64,000 nt of DNA from Peribolospora baueri (GCA_029717555.1 JAMDHS010000043.1:1-64000), one strand, 5' to 3'; positions 32,901 through 43,369 are shown, counted from the stretch's first letter. The notes: a model not told the origin generated them from the sequence alone. Made by a program: numbers and translations.

Positions 32901-34739
32901 GCCCGCGTCCTGAACGGGGCTGGCTGGTGTCATGTCATGTCATTTCATGTCATGTCAAGGTCAGGTCAGGTAGGCCAGGTTGGGTTCGGGAGGCCACGCA
33001 AGGCACGCGGGCGTTCTGAAAGCTTAATCAAGCTAAGCTTGATTGATGGGAGGGACGTGGCGGGCCTGACTAGACAGGCAGGCAGGCAGGCGATCGGTGA
33101 CGGCGGTGGTAACGGCGACGGCGAGGAAGACCAGTGCGGGTCATCATGGTAGCGAGTGACGGCGACGGCGACGCGGCGGCTATGATGATGGTGATCGAGG
33201 CGCGTCCGTCCATTCTCATTTCTCCCTTCGGTCCCTTCTCTCATTTCGGAAGCTTTTCTCTCGCCTGGGGCCTCTTTTTGGTTGTCGACCCCCGCTCCCT
33301 CGCTGCGCTCCGCTGCTTGTTTCCCGAGCGGTGCGAAGTTTTAGTTAGCGCTACACCGGACCGCTAAGAGGCCGACTCTTTAGCGAGGGGACGCTAGCCG
33401 TGGTGTGGTGGTCCACCGGGTGATCCGTTTTCGAATCTCTCGTCGCGACCGCACGGCGAACGGACGAACGAACGAAAGCTGGACGGTCACCTAGACGGAC
33501 TTTATTTTCCGGGCGTCGCATCTTCTTTCTCTTTTCGTTTTTTTTTTTATTTTCTTTTTATTTTTCATTCCATGCGACCCGAACCCGACCCGACCGAAGC
33601 GGTTCGCGTCTGCGTCCGTCCCTTCCTTCTGTACGGGGAGGGGCCGCCTGCTCGGTCGGTCGGTGCTCGTCCGTGTCATTCGCGCACGCGCTCGTCGTCA
33701 CGATGGCTCACGTTGGCCGCGGTGTGTGCGAGTTGGTTGATTGGGTGTCCGTGTTCATGTTTCGGGTCTGTGTCCGTGTCCGTCGTGATGGCATTGCATG
33801 CATGCGTGCATGCGCCGTCCCTCATTCGTCGCCCCATTCGCCGCCAGGCCATTGCGGAATCTCTCCTTTTCCCCGCCAGCCGGCGTGGCGTGGCGTGGAT
33901 GGAACGAGTCGGATATCTGTCGTCGGGTATCCGTCGTCGTCGTCGTCGCCGCCATGTCTCTCGGTGATGATGGGGGCTCGGACGAACGATCTACGGTCAT
34001 CGTCGCCGTTCATGTCTCTCGGTGATGGGACTCTAGGTGGACATGATCTGCGCCCGTGTTTCGCTTCGCGCCGACGCATTGGAGCGTCCGTCTATTCGTC
34101 GACGCTTTCTTTCTTGTCCGTCTTTCTTGTTTGGCTTCTTCGTCCTGCTTGCTTGCCTGCCCCTCGGTGCCCCCGCCCGCCCACGTTCGTCGGAGGATGG
34201 CATGCATGGCGTTACGCCCGAGACACGACGCCCGCCCGCCCGCCTCGTCCGTCGTCCGTACCTCCGCCCCCTCCGTCCCGCCCGCCCTCGTCCCGATCCG
34301 AGCCCAGCGCGCTGGCTGCGTGTGTAGTGCACGCAGGTGAGATAAGGGGCAGAAGGGGCGGGCGAGGATGGGGGATGGGCAGGAGACAGACGTACGTACA
34401 TGGGTTTGGCCGCAAGCCAGCGCCCACGGCGATTCGGCCCGTCGGCGGCGGGTCGGGTCGGCAGGTGCCTGACGCGCCATCTCATCTTCCCACGCGCCAT
34501 CTCATATCCTCTTTCTTTCATTCAACATGGGATTGACGGGACCTTGACCGCTCTCTCGGAACGGTGGCGACGGACGGTGACGTAGCCGCCGTCTCTCGGC
34601 TTCCTTCTGGTTTTTTTTGCCCGGCCCCTCGCCCGCCTCCGCTTAGCTGCCCTGCCCGCCTCGTCCGCGGGCAAGGCCTTGCTTGTTCTGCTTGTTCTGT
34701 TCCTGCCGGCGGTCGTCTCACATTGAGCGGACATCCGCG

Positions 34740-34800
34740 TGTGTCTGTGTCTGGTGTCCGGTGTCTGTGTCTGGTGTCTGTGTCTGGTGTCTGCGTCTGT
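34740..34800. repeat. GTGTCTG(GTGTCTGT) minisatellite
   Basis: Repeated GTGTCTGTGTCTG / GTGTCCG units, about four imperfect copies of a 13-14-bp unit, lie within the gene-poor region upstream of the cyclin gene. Confidence 0.85.
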
Positions 34801-35950
34801 TTTTGTGTCGCCGTCGTCGTAGTCGTCGTCATCATCGCCGGTCCGCTGGAACGGGGAACGGTGTGACGCACGTCGGTCGGACCGATTGCGGCTCGGGCAG
34901 GATCCGTCCGGCATGGGCTCGGTCCGGGATCGATTCGGTGGATCGGTTCGGTGGCTCGTCCGTTTCGTTCGTTTGTTCCTTCCTTCCCTCGCTCGTCGCC
35001 CTCCTGCCTCCGTGACTGCGGGCGGTGGGGTGGTGTGGTGTGGTAGTGCGATGTGCTGCGGTAGTCGCCGTAAGCGTTGGTGGGTACCTCCGTTTTTGCC
35101 GCTTGGGCTGCACGACGGGTAGAATGGGGCGGGGCTAGCGGCGCTAAGGGCGGGGGCTTGCCAGCGTAGGCGAACGGACGCGGATGCGGCCCCACGCACG
35201 CGCGCACCGCACCCGCACTCGCACACGCACCCGCGCCGGTTGGCTGGCGGCTGCTGTGTCGCTTGCTAGTTCGGGCCCGGCGTTGCTCAACGTCTTGCCG
35301 AGGGCAGCGATTGGTATTTTCTTCTTTGCGTTTTATTTTCTTCCGCTCCGCTCGCCCCGTCCGTCCCTTTTCCTCTCTGTCGGCCGTCCGGCCTGACCTG
35401 AACGGGTCAAGCCGGACGGAGGCTGTCTGTGTCTGTCTGTCTCGACAAGGCGAGTGAGGCGGCGAGGGAGCGAGACAGGACGAGGATGAAGGGACGAGGG
35501 ACAGATGGGATGGGATGGAGGATGGTTGGATGGGCAATCTGGTCCCATTCCTCTTCCGTCGTCGTCACCCTCTCTTTTTCTCTTTCTTTCTCCTCCCTAT
35601 CCGACGACGGCCTTTCTCTTTCTTTCTCTTTATCTCCGCTCCCTTTTTCCCTTTCCTTTTCCTTTTCCTTTTCCTTTTCATTTTCCTTTCCTGGTCCGCC
35701 TCCTCCGCCTCCGCCTCCGTCCCGTCCCCTTCGCCGTCCGCCCACTCGAGACACGGACGGCGAGCCGAGCCGACTGACTTCGGCGTCCTCCGCGGTCGAC
35801 GACGACCAGGAAGGAGGATCCAGTCCAGTCCAGTCCAGCGCCGGTGATCATCTCCCGCACCTCCTCCCTCCCTCCCTCTCTCCGCTCCGCCCCTAGGAGG
35901 TAGAAGAACCGCGATAGACATGCACATGTCATGTCCATCCAGATGCTATC

Positions 35951-36347
35951 TTAAATAAATCCCCTCCCATCACTTCCTTCCCCCTTCTCTGCCCCCTCTT
36001 CCCTCCTCGCCCTCACCCACCCTATCTATCGCCCCCTTCCCCTCCCTTCCGCCCCCGCCCCTCCTCCCTTCCCTCCCTTCTTCTTTCTCTATCCCCCTCT
36101 CGCATGTCCCTGACGTGCCCCCCTTGATCCTCCCCACCCGACACCCGCCAGCCCGACCTCCGGCACCACCTTCGTCGCATGCCCATCCCCGCCGCCAGCC
36201 CCTTCCCCGTCTCGACTAGTGTCGTAGCTGAGCTGACCATCGCTTCCCCCCCATCGGTCCGACGACACGACGACGCCGCCGCCACAGCCCGCTTCCACCC
36301 ATAGAGCCTATTCTCATCCTTCCCCCTCCTTTTTGCCCCTCGCCACC
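35951..36347 (+). promoter_or_regulatory. Core promoter and CT-rich leader of the cyclin gene
   Basis: A TATA-like TTAAATAAAT (35951-35960) is followed by about 170 bp of almost pure pyrimidine (36,000-36,110) and then the ATG in a good CGCCACCATG context at 36348. The long CT block is typical of transcription-start regions of strongly expressed fungal genes. Confidence 0.5.
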
Positions 36348-38173
36348 ATGACTGCCGAAGTCGCGCGACGGCCCCATCACTCCACCGGGTCCAGCTCCAA
36401 GTCGAGCAGCGGTAGCAAGAGGAGCGAGTCGTACGACCGCTTCTACGGCCATCGAGGTGAGATCCGCGTTCTTCTTTCTTGCCTCTTGCCTCTTCGCTCA
36501 CACAGACTCCCCCCTATTCCTTCGCAGAGCTCTCCGAGATGTGCGAGCAGTTCATCACCGCCCTCTTCGCCTGTCCCTTGGACTCCACCTCGTCCTCCGT
36601 CTCCGCCGCCTCCGCCCCCGTCACCCCTTCCGGTCGACCTGCACCTAGGCTCGCCGAGTTCATCGCCTACGCCCTCCATCGCACCCGGCTCCCCCTCGCC
36701 GTCACCCATCAGGCCCTCTTCTTGCTCCGCCGTCTCAAGTCTCGCTTCCCTGCCGCCCGCGGCTCCTCCGGTCATCGCCTCTTCATCTCCGCCCTCATGC
36801 TCGCCAGCAAGAGCACCTGCGACGACACCTACAGCAACAAGAGCTGGACCATCGTCGGCCAGGGCCTCTTCTCCCTTCGCGAGGTCAACCAGATGGAGCG
36901 TGAGCTCTTCGGCTACCTCGGCTACAAGGTCAACGTCGACTACGCCGCCCTCCAGCGTTTCGTCTTCCAGCTCGACTCTGGCATTCTTCCCGGCGCCGAG
37001 GCAGACGTCTCCTCCTCTCCTGACCTTTCCTCCTCCTCCTCCTCCTTGCCCTCGCCCGCCGCATCCGTCGCCTCGATGCCACCCTCGCCCAAGTCGGCCG
37101 TTACCGCGCCCGTCGTGCCCGTCGCCGCCACCACAGCCGCCGTCTCCACCTCGCCCGTAACCTCCACCTTCCCCAAGGCTGCCGCCGTCACTGGCCCCCA
37201 CCGACACTCGCCCTCGGCCTCCCTTTCCATCAAGAGAGCCGGAAACCGGATGAGCATGAGCGCCATCCCTACTTCGGGCGCCCCCTACCACCTCCCCCCC
37301 TCCCATCATCACCACCTCGACTCCTCCCACCATCACCCTCACACCCGCGCTTCCTCTCACCCGCCACCGATCTCGGCGGCTCCGAGCTTGACCCGGTCCC
37401 AGAGCCTCACCCACAGCCAAATACGCCATGCTGCCTCGTCTCCTCACCACTGGGCCTATGGCTCTACGGCCGCCTACGCTCGGGCCGAGAGGGCAGCTTC
37501 CACAGTCGCTCCCGCCGCCGCCGCCGCCACCAACGGCGCGCGCGTCGCCTCTTCCTCCGGTGCACCGTATCAGAACGCGTCCTACTCTGGCTCGTCCTCG
37601 TCCTTGAGCTCGGCCGGTTGTCCTTCGCTCTCCTCGTCCGCCACCGCGACCAGTAGCGGCGGCGCCGGCTCGTGGGCGATGAGCGTGTCCATGTCCGCGT
37701 CCGGCTCTTCCTCGTCCATGTCCTCCTCCTCTTCCGTCGCCACCCCTTCGCCCTCGGCCTCCAGGTCCGTCTCGTCCGTCGCCACCACCCCGATCACTCC
37801 GTCATCGAGCGAGCTCGCGGGCGACGAAGACATGTCGAGCCCCATCTCCTCTTGCGTTGTCGGATCGACCGCCGCAGTCTCGCCCACCTACGTCTCCCGA
37901 CGCAAGTCCCATCACCCCGTCGTACGACCGCCGGGGCTCGGTCGGACGCACCGCGGCGGGGAGGCAGCGACGGCGGACTGGACGGCACCTGCGGACCGAC
38001 GAGGGAGCGCGCCCGCTTGTGTCGGAGTCGACAGCGCTCAGCGACAACCGAGGGCCAAGGCAGACGCTGCCGCAGCCGCCGCCGCCGCGTGGGCGCCGAC
38101 GCTGGCTGATGAGCGCGCCTTCTACCGACACGCGCACGAGCGATCTTCGCGACCACCTCGCGCCGGCTGGTGA
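36348..38173 (+). CDS. Pho85-type cyclin (Pcl1/Pcl2 family) with long low-complexity tail
   Basis: Exon 1 (36348-36456) and exon 2 (36528-38173) give 584 residues. After a Ser-rich start and SYDRFYGHRELSEMCEQFI, the cyclin box reads RLAEFIAYALHRTRLPLAV, LFLLRRLKSRFPAARGSSG, HRLFISALMLASKSTCDD, YSNKSWTIVGQGLFSLREV and NQMERELFGYLGYKVNVDY. The last two segments are diagnostic for the Pcl1/Pcl2-like group of Pho85 cyclins, which steer the Pho85 (Cdk5-like) kinase in G1, polarity and nutrient control. Residues after about 215 are Ser/Ala/Pro/His-rich, with His runs (SHHHHLDSSHHHPHTR), and likely disordered; Pcl proteins often have such tails and PEST-like instability. From about 37,860 a second frame is also open and runs to 38,393 with protein-like composition, so the true C-terminus is uncertain (an unseen intron or an indel could switch to it). 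Confidence 0.85.
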
Positions 38174-39270
38174 ACCCGGCCACCCGTCCTTCTTTCGCAC
38201 CCCTTTACCCACCTACCGCCCCGCCCCGTATCGCATCTGTTCCGCCACCGCCCCGCCATCGCCCCGCCTCTGCTACTCAACACGCCCTCGATTATATTCA
38301 TCCAACCTCCGCCCCGTCTGGTCTCCGTTCAATCCGCGCCTCGACACGTTCACCTTGCATGTACATCAACCCACCGCCCCGCCGTTCGACTAGTTCGTCC
38401 CTCCCTCTCTCCCTCCATCATCCCCTTTTCCCGCCGCCTTCCTTCGTCTTCTCGGCCTGGTCGCCTCTTCGAACGATGATCGCCAGCCTGCCTCCTTCGT
38501 CTTCGGACAGTACTTTATTGCCCCGTCCACCCGCGGCCTGGCTTTGGTCCCACGGCTCGGTGGACGCACCATTCGATTCGATATTGGACTCGCGTTTTAG
38601 TTACCCTTCTTGGATCAGATCGCCTTGTCTTCCCTCCTTCCTTCGCCCCTTTCACTTTCCTTTGCTCTTGATTGAACTTTTTTTTTTCTTTTCGCCTTTT
38701 CGTCTTTTCCTCTTTACGACAACAAGTACTATAGTCTCGATTTAGCTAACTAGCTTGGCTTCGGTTTTGTGAATCGCCCTCCCTCCCTTTCACTTTCTCT
38801 CTCCATTTGGTTTTTCCAGATGGACGGGATGGGGATGAAGGAGGGCGAAGTGGAGGAGGAGGAGAAGAGGAAGAAGAAGAGGGGGAGGAGGAGATGTGGA
38901 GAAGAATGGAATGGTCAATTGAAATGTACACCGCGATATTTAGAATGCCTCTTGCTTGGTCCGTGCGGCGGTCTTGGTGTTGAGATTGGGAGGTGGGCGT
39001 TGATGTCGGTGTCCGTGTCTGTTGGGAGTATGAGAGTCGGTTTAAGTCTACTTTTGACTGTCTGAGGGCCTGCTCGTTCGTCGTCGACGGGCCCTTCGCT
39101 CACCTCACCTCACGTCGCCGCCCCGCCCAAGCCAAGCACAGGCGACGAACGGGCGTCATTACAACACGGCATATTACTGTACCGTATCATACAAGGACCG
39201 TATCGTATCGTATCGTACGCGCCAACACAAACGCGAGGAAGGAAGAAAGGAAGAGCACCGCTTCGCTCCA
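38174..39270. other. Intergenic region after the cyclin gene
   Basis: The region is mostly CT-rich 3' sequence to about 38,740, followed by GA-rich sequence near 38,820-38,910, and a CGTAT microsatellite near 39,183-39,215. No gene was recognised. It lies between convergent genes, so both 3' untranslated regions fall here. Confidence 0.5.
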
Positions 39271-40129
39271 TCAACCCTTCTTCCCACCTCCGGACCCGCC
39301 CACTCCTTCCCCCCCGTTTCCTCCTCCTCCTCCTCCTTCGCCCCCGCCCCCGCCCCCGCCTGTCCAAAACCTCCAAACCCTCCTAGGTAGCTCCTTTGCC
39401 GCCTCCCAGCTCTCGCCGGTACGAGCCGTGTGCCAGACGCGTCGGAGGAAACGCGCGTGCGAGCCGTCTGTGACGGATCGATGGTAGGCGTCTAGGAATC
39501 GCCGTGGAGGGCCAACGAGGGAGGAGAGGCGCGCGCGGATCGTTGAGGTGGCGTTGAGGTAGACGTTGTCGAGGGAGACGTGTATCGCTATCGGCGGTCT
39601 GCGATCGTGCATGTGCGATCGAAAATAAAAATAAAAAATCGAGTCTGGAGTGAGGACGAGGACCTCCGTCCGTCTGAAACAACCGGCTTCGATCACCCCA
39701 CCTAGCTATCACCTCCCGGCCGAGCGCCCTCGCTGCCTTACGCTTGCGCCCGACATCCTCTTTCGACTCGCCTCCCACCCCGTCACCGCCGGCCTCCGCC
39801 CACCTCACCGCCTCTGTCCCACCTCTCGCGTACAACACCTCACGCCCTCGCAAGAACCACGGCACCCAACCGATCCTCGTCTCTTCCTTTCCCCCCTCCG
39901 CCCGTCCGTCCCCGTCCGCCTCGGCCGCCGTCGCCGTCGCCGTCGCTGTCGCTGTCGTGTGCAATCCACCGGCGGAGGCGCACTGGGAGACGCGCCTCCA
40001 GCAGAGCACCCGGCAGTCTGGCTTGGACGAGTGCGCGCGCTGCCGACACCACGACAAGCACGAAGACGAAGACGAAGACGTAGACGTAGACGTAGATGTC
40101 TCGCCGGGCACGGACCCGCCAGACGCCAT
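39271..40129 (-). CDS. Unrecognised two-exon protein, possibly mitochondrial
   Basis: Starting at ATG 40129, exon 1 encodes a Ser/Thr-rich, Arg-containing N-terminus without acidic residues after the first few (SCLSWCRQRAHSSKPDCRVL, CWRRVSQCASAGGLHTTATA). This resembles a mitochondrial presequence. It is followed by ETRIGWVPWFLRGREVLYAR, TEAVRWAEAGGDGVGGESK and RKRKAARALGREVIAR. A roughly 100-bp intron with a GTGGGG donor, a strong T-rich tract and a GATCGCAG acceptor (near 39,600-39,700) leads to exon 2: PPIAIHVSLDNVYLNATSTI, SSLVGPPRRFLDAYHRSVTD, FLRRVWHTARTGESWEAAKE, LPRRVWRFWTGG, ending in a Gly-rich tail (GKKG, stop 39273-39271). The composition is protein-like and both exons fit one frame, but I do not know the family. 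The alternative is a chance frame in GC-rich DNA; the exon 2 segment makes that less likely. Confidence 0.45.
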
Positions 40130-40699
40130 GCTATGACCCTCGCTTCCGCTGCGTGGAGCGAGACGTCGTCACCGGGGGTCATGCGGGAGAGTCGAACGAC
40201 GGCGACGCCTTGCGCAGCGGGAGAGTGGACATGAGGCAGTCGTCGCTCCACACCCTCGTGCTCCGATCACGGGCCGCCGCAGGCACGCTGCGGTGAATCG
40301 TGCACGGGCCACCTGTGCTAGGCGGGCAGTGGGCTTCGACCCTTCCTGGTTACGCATGAAGGAGTTTAGCTGCCGGCGCAGCGATACCCGCCTCCGTTCT
40401 TTCCTACACGACGCTGACACACCCAGCTTTCATGCTTTCTACATTCAGGAACCCTACACTCGTCCCCACTTCCCAGTCGCAAACCATTCTACCCTAACTG
40501 GCGACCCTCCACGCCAACGGTCTACGCCCCGCCCTTCCGGACAAATGCACACTGGCGTAGGGTATGAGTCGTAGAGGCACAGCGGGCGCAGCGTGGAGTA
40601 GCTGTGCAGTGGTCATACACGTGGTCCATCGAGCAGCACCGGTAGCAGTGGCGAACCGAACGGCGCGCACAAGAGCACCGTACCCAACCGCAGAAACCT

Positions 40700-40780
40700 C
40701 CGCCACGCCCCCCATCGACGTCGACGGCTATACAGAGTACGAAGTGGACAAAGTCCTCGACTGGGGGTGGCAGAGGTTGT
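40700..40780 (+). mobile_element. Ty3/gypsy chromodomain-like fragment (fossil)
   Basis: The plus strand encodes PPIDVDGYTEYEVDKVLDW, which fits the start of the integrase-tail chromodomain of chromovirus-type Ty3/gypsy elements (usual form VDG-E-EYEVEKILD). It is a broken scrap and lies in the opposite orientation to the integrase piece next to it. Confidence 0.55.
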
Positions 40781-40899
40781 CTGCGGTGTCGGCGTTGTCA
40801 CATTGGCTGGCAGTATTCGGGGCGGTGGAGCCAGTGCCAGTGCCGTCAGGCGTGGCTGGGGTACTTGCGGAGGAGGTCGGAGTTGGTGGTGGAGACTCG

Positions 40900-41920
40900 A
40901 AGATAACGAGGATGGCGGTGAACCCGTCGCTAACCGGGAGTTGGACGGTCCGATCCATGGAGATCGAGCTCCAAGGAAGTTCGGGGATATCGACTGGCTT
41001 CGTTGTGCCTCGTAGGCTTGGACCGCACACATTCGTTGCAGGACCTGACGTAGTCCTGGACGTAACCCTTGATACCCGGCCATTAATACATTCTGGTGAC
41101 CAGAGTATACGTCCGTCGTTGGCCTCGATGCCCGGCTAGCTTCGCCTCGTGCCCGAATTCGAGTACTCGAAGCCGCAAGCCGTCTGCGTCTGGTACGTAG
41201 ACCTTGCCGTGCTTGAGCAAGACACCGACCCTCCGGCCCCGCCGTGGCAGCGTCGATCCCCAAGGTAGAAAGAAAGAGTCGCAGGAGACAAACGCGACCT
41301 AAACAGGCAGCAAGAAAAAGAGGCCTGCTCCCAGCATGGAAGACCTCCGCGATACCGGAAGCGCGCAACAGCAGCAACGCCCAATGGATGAAGGCCATAT
41401 ACCGTTCAACACAGGCTGTCTTTTCCTTGTCCTCTTCCGTGATGCGGATTTGCTAGTACCCCGACTTCAGGTCCAGGGAGGTGAGTGTGTCTTGCTTCGT
41501 TGAGCGTTTGATAACAATCATCGATCCGAATGAGCGGTTCCTTGTGACTGCGTTGAGTGCTCGGTAATCGATGCAGACCCGAATCTGGTTGTCCTTTTTC
41601 CTCGCCAGGGTGATCGGAGAGCCCCATGGAGAGCCGTTGGCTGGTTCGACGATTCCATCCTTCAAGTCTCCCTCTATGAAGCGTCGAATCGTCTCTTCTT
41701 CATCCACGGTTGGCCCAGGACGAGGTCGAACGTTGCGGGCGGGACTACGTCCTGGAGACAGGCCAGACAATCACCCCCGTCGGCAATTTGCATACCGCCA
41801 CCAAGACCGAGAGTGATCACGTCCACCGCCACCTCGACGCCCTTCTTTCTTCTCTGCCCTCCGAAAACTCGCCGATTCTTCCCCGTAATAGTTCCAGTAG
41901 GCAAGCATAAAACCATAGAT
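40900..41920 (-). mobile_element. Broken Ty3/gypsy retrotransposon fragment: protease end, reverse transcriptase and integrase pieces (fossil)
   Basis: On the minus strand, in element order, there is a protease-like end (FDLVLGQPWM, near 41,720), a reverse transcriptase part (DGIVEPANGSPWGSPITLAR and KKDNQIRVCIDYRALNAV, 41,450-41,720), and integrase parts (GKVYVPDADGLRLRVLEFGH near 41,200; PWSSISMDRTVQLPVSDG near 40,980). The protein motifs place it in the Ty3/gypsy (Metaviridae-like) group. It is clearly broken, with several breaks and missing internal segments; no terminal repeats were found. The reverse transcriptase piece is nearly identical to the copy at 43.6 kb, so the family was active fairly recently. 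Confidence 0.85.
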
Positions 41921-42593
41921 CATCACACATTGTATAAACATTCATACTCAAAAAAGTAGGCGCTCATAAACATTACCGTTAACATTCCCGTATTCATATG
42001 TAATATCAAAAGTATGGTGTAGGTCTCCATTCGTGACGTTCACACATCAACTGTGGAGTGCTTTGGGGCTCGATATCATACAGCTACGTCGTTGTCCAAA
42101 TGCCAGACCCTTCAATCGTCAAGGACTGACTACCTATCCAAAGTTCATCATGGCCATGTTTGCCGAACCTCGCTACGCCAAGAACATCAACTTCGCGCGA
42201 GGTCTTTCACGACCCCGGTGCGCCTAGCTAGCATCCAAAGAGACTTGTTTAGAACAACAGTCCGGAATACTGCCCACTAATGAGGCACGCGTGCGCATAG
42301 TTGAAGGTTTCTACTTAAGATAGATGTTTATGTTAATATCAACAGATCACGCGATAGATGATCGGCAAGCTCTGGCACGTGACAAAACAGCTGACTTACC
42401 GCGACGACTTGCGCTGACCCTTCGTGTTCTCCGCACTCGTTCTCAGCGACACGTCCCTCCAGCGACTGCACATGCCCCATCTCATCGCAGGTCTGGCCGG
42501 ATGTTTTGACAGATATTCACTTCATGCACGAGGTGGCCTACAACATGGTTCACATATTCCTCGGACTATGTAAACGCCTCGTACACCTCGGTG
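41921..42593. other. AT-richer stretch between retroelement debris and the peptide gene
   Basis: 41,905-42,030 is markedly richer in A and T than its surroundings. No coding or RNA feature was recognised. It could be non-coding element sequence or the 3' side of the peptide-precursor gene. Confidence 0.4.
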
Positions 42594-43203
42594 TCATGCG
42601 TTAGGAGACTCGTCCTTCCGCTTGTCGAAGCCATGAGGACGGAAGCCGTGGCGGAGGCTATCAAAACCTCCATCAAAGCCGCCGTCGAAGCCGAAACCTC
42701 CCAAGCCATCGCCGCCACGTTTGGCATTCTCCTCGACTTCCGCGTCGCGCTTGTAGAAGCCATCGCCGAAGCCGAAACCTTTGCCAAAGCCGAAGCCATC
42801 AAAGCCGCCATCGAATCCGCCACCACGCTCGACGGCGTTGGGTGCCTCGTCCTCCCGCAGCGGAACCCGAACCCTAGCTGCCGCTTGTCGAAGCCATGAG
42901 GACGGCGGCCGCGGAACTAGCCCTTCCGTCCTACTAGGCTCCAGAAACTCTCGCCATCGACGCGAACTCGGGGAAGACCAAACTCACATTGCCACTTCCA
43001 GCGCCGTAAGCCGCCAGATTCCCATACTGGCGCTTGGAGACGTCAAGGCCATCCGAGCCCGAACCGGCATCGCCCAAGGCCCAGCTGCGCCGCACAAGGG
43101 CGCTGTCATCACCTCGCTCTGCAGGGCCCTTCACGGGCGTGGCGCTCGCGGAGGCAGTGGGAAGCGCAAGAGCGACGAAGAAGGCCGTGCACCGCATGAT
43201 CAT
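42594..43203 (-). CDS. Gly/Phe-rich secreted peptide precursor with Kex2-type sites (one frame change near 42,860)
   Basis: Exon 1 (43203-42988, 72 codons) starts with a signal peptide (MIMRCTAFFVALALPTASAS) and contains LDVSKRQYGNLAAYGAGSGN. A 71-bp intron (GTGAGT donor, GGGCTAG acceptor) leads to exon 2 (from 42916), reading FRGRRPHGFDKRQLGFGF. After a net frame change near 42,860 the repeat-like sequence continues in another frame: REDEAPNAVERGGGFDGGFD, GFGFGKGFGFGDGFYKRDAE, VEENAKRGGDGLGGFGFDGG, FDGGFDSLRHGFRPHGFDKR, KDESPNA, stop 42596-42594. Two cassettes share PHGFDKR and DE-x-PNA. Lys-Arg pairs occur at SKRQ, DKRQ, YKRD, AKRG and DKRK, the pattern of precursors cut by the Golgi protease Kex2 into several peptides (as in repellent/hydrophobin-like Rep1-type proteins). 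No CAAX box, so it is not a lipopeptide pheromone. The frame change means it may be a decaying gene or an assembly error. Confidence 0.6.
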
Positions 43204-43363
43204 TGTTGCGAGTTTCTGGGATAGGGGAGAGCGAAAAGAGTGGACTGCGCAAAGAGTGAGAGGTTCGTCTAAGGACAAGGTGTTGTCGATGCTGTTGTCG
43301 GTGTCGAAGTTCGTCAGCTGAAGAGATGGTGGAAGTCAGCCAGAACGCTCGGCGAGGAAGAGC

Positions 43364-43369
43364 TATATA
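43364..43369 (-). promoter_or_regulatory. TATA box of the peptide-precursor gene
   Basis: On the minus strand TATATA in the context GATATATAGC lies about 160 bp before the ATG at 43203. A direct repeat of CTTGCTGGCGA sits just upstream (43,371-43,395). Confidence 0.5.

Larger units (their letters stand above)
27150..35940. other. Gene-poor region of about 8.8 kb
   Basis: Both strands were read for protein-like segments with splice sites and none was found. The many open frames are short, Arg/Ser/Pro-rich and overlap on opposite strands, as expected by chance in GC-rich DNA. The stretch is dominated by simple repeats: GTAC-containing palindromes (30,330-31,150), GGCA/GGCAGCA arrays (32,818-32,900), ATGTC repeats (32,930-32,960), CGT triplets (33,930-33,955), GTGTCT repeats (34,740-34,800) and a TTTTCC tract (35,655-35,695). 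One good donor site after a CT-rich stretch (CCGAG/GTGAGT, exon end 32,268) could mark a non-coding exon. It may be a large regulatory region for the cyclin gene, hold long non-coding transcripts, or be heterochromatic. Confidence 0.5.

Noticed and set aside
34518-35537. 339-codon minus-strand frame upstream of the cyclin gene
   Set aside because: Made of repeats (DTDTRHRHRTPDTD-type translation of a minisatellite) and Arg/Pro-rich chance sequence.
36443-37450. 335-codon minus-strand frame opposite the cyclin gene
   Set aside because: It is the antisense of the Ser/Ala-rich cyclin tail (Gly/Gly/Glu-rich shadow) and has no domain or promoter.
42566-42826. 86-codon Ala/Met/Ser-rich frame opposite the glycine-rich frame of the peptide precursor
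   Set aside because: It is a frame shadow of the GGFDGGFD repeats; the glycine-rich frame shares motifs with exon 2 and has the Lys-Arg pattern.
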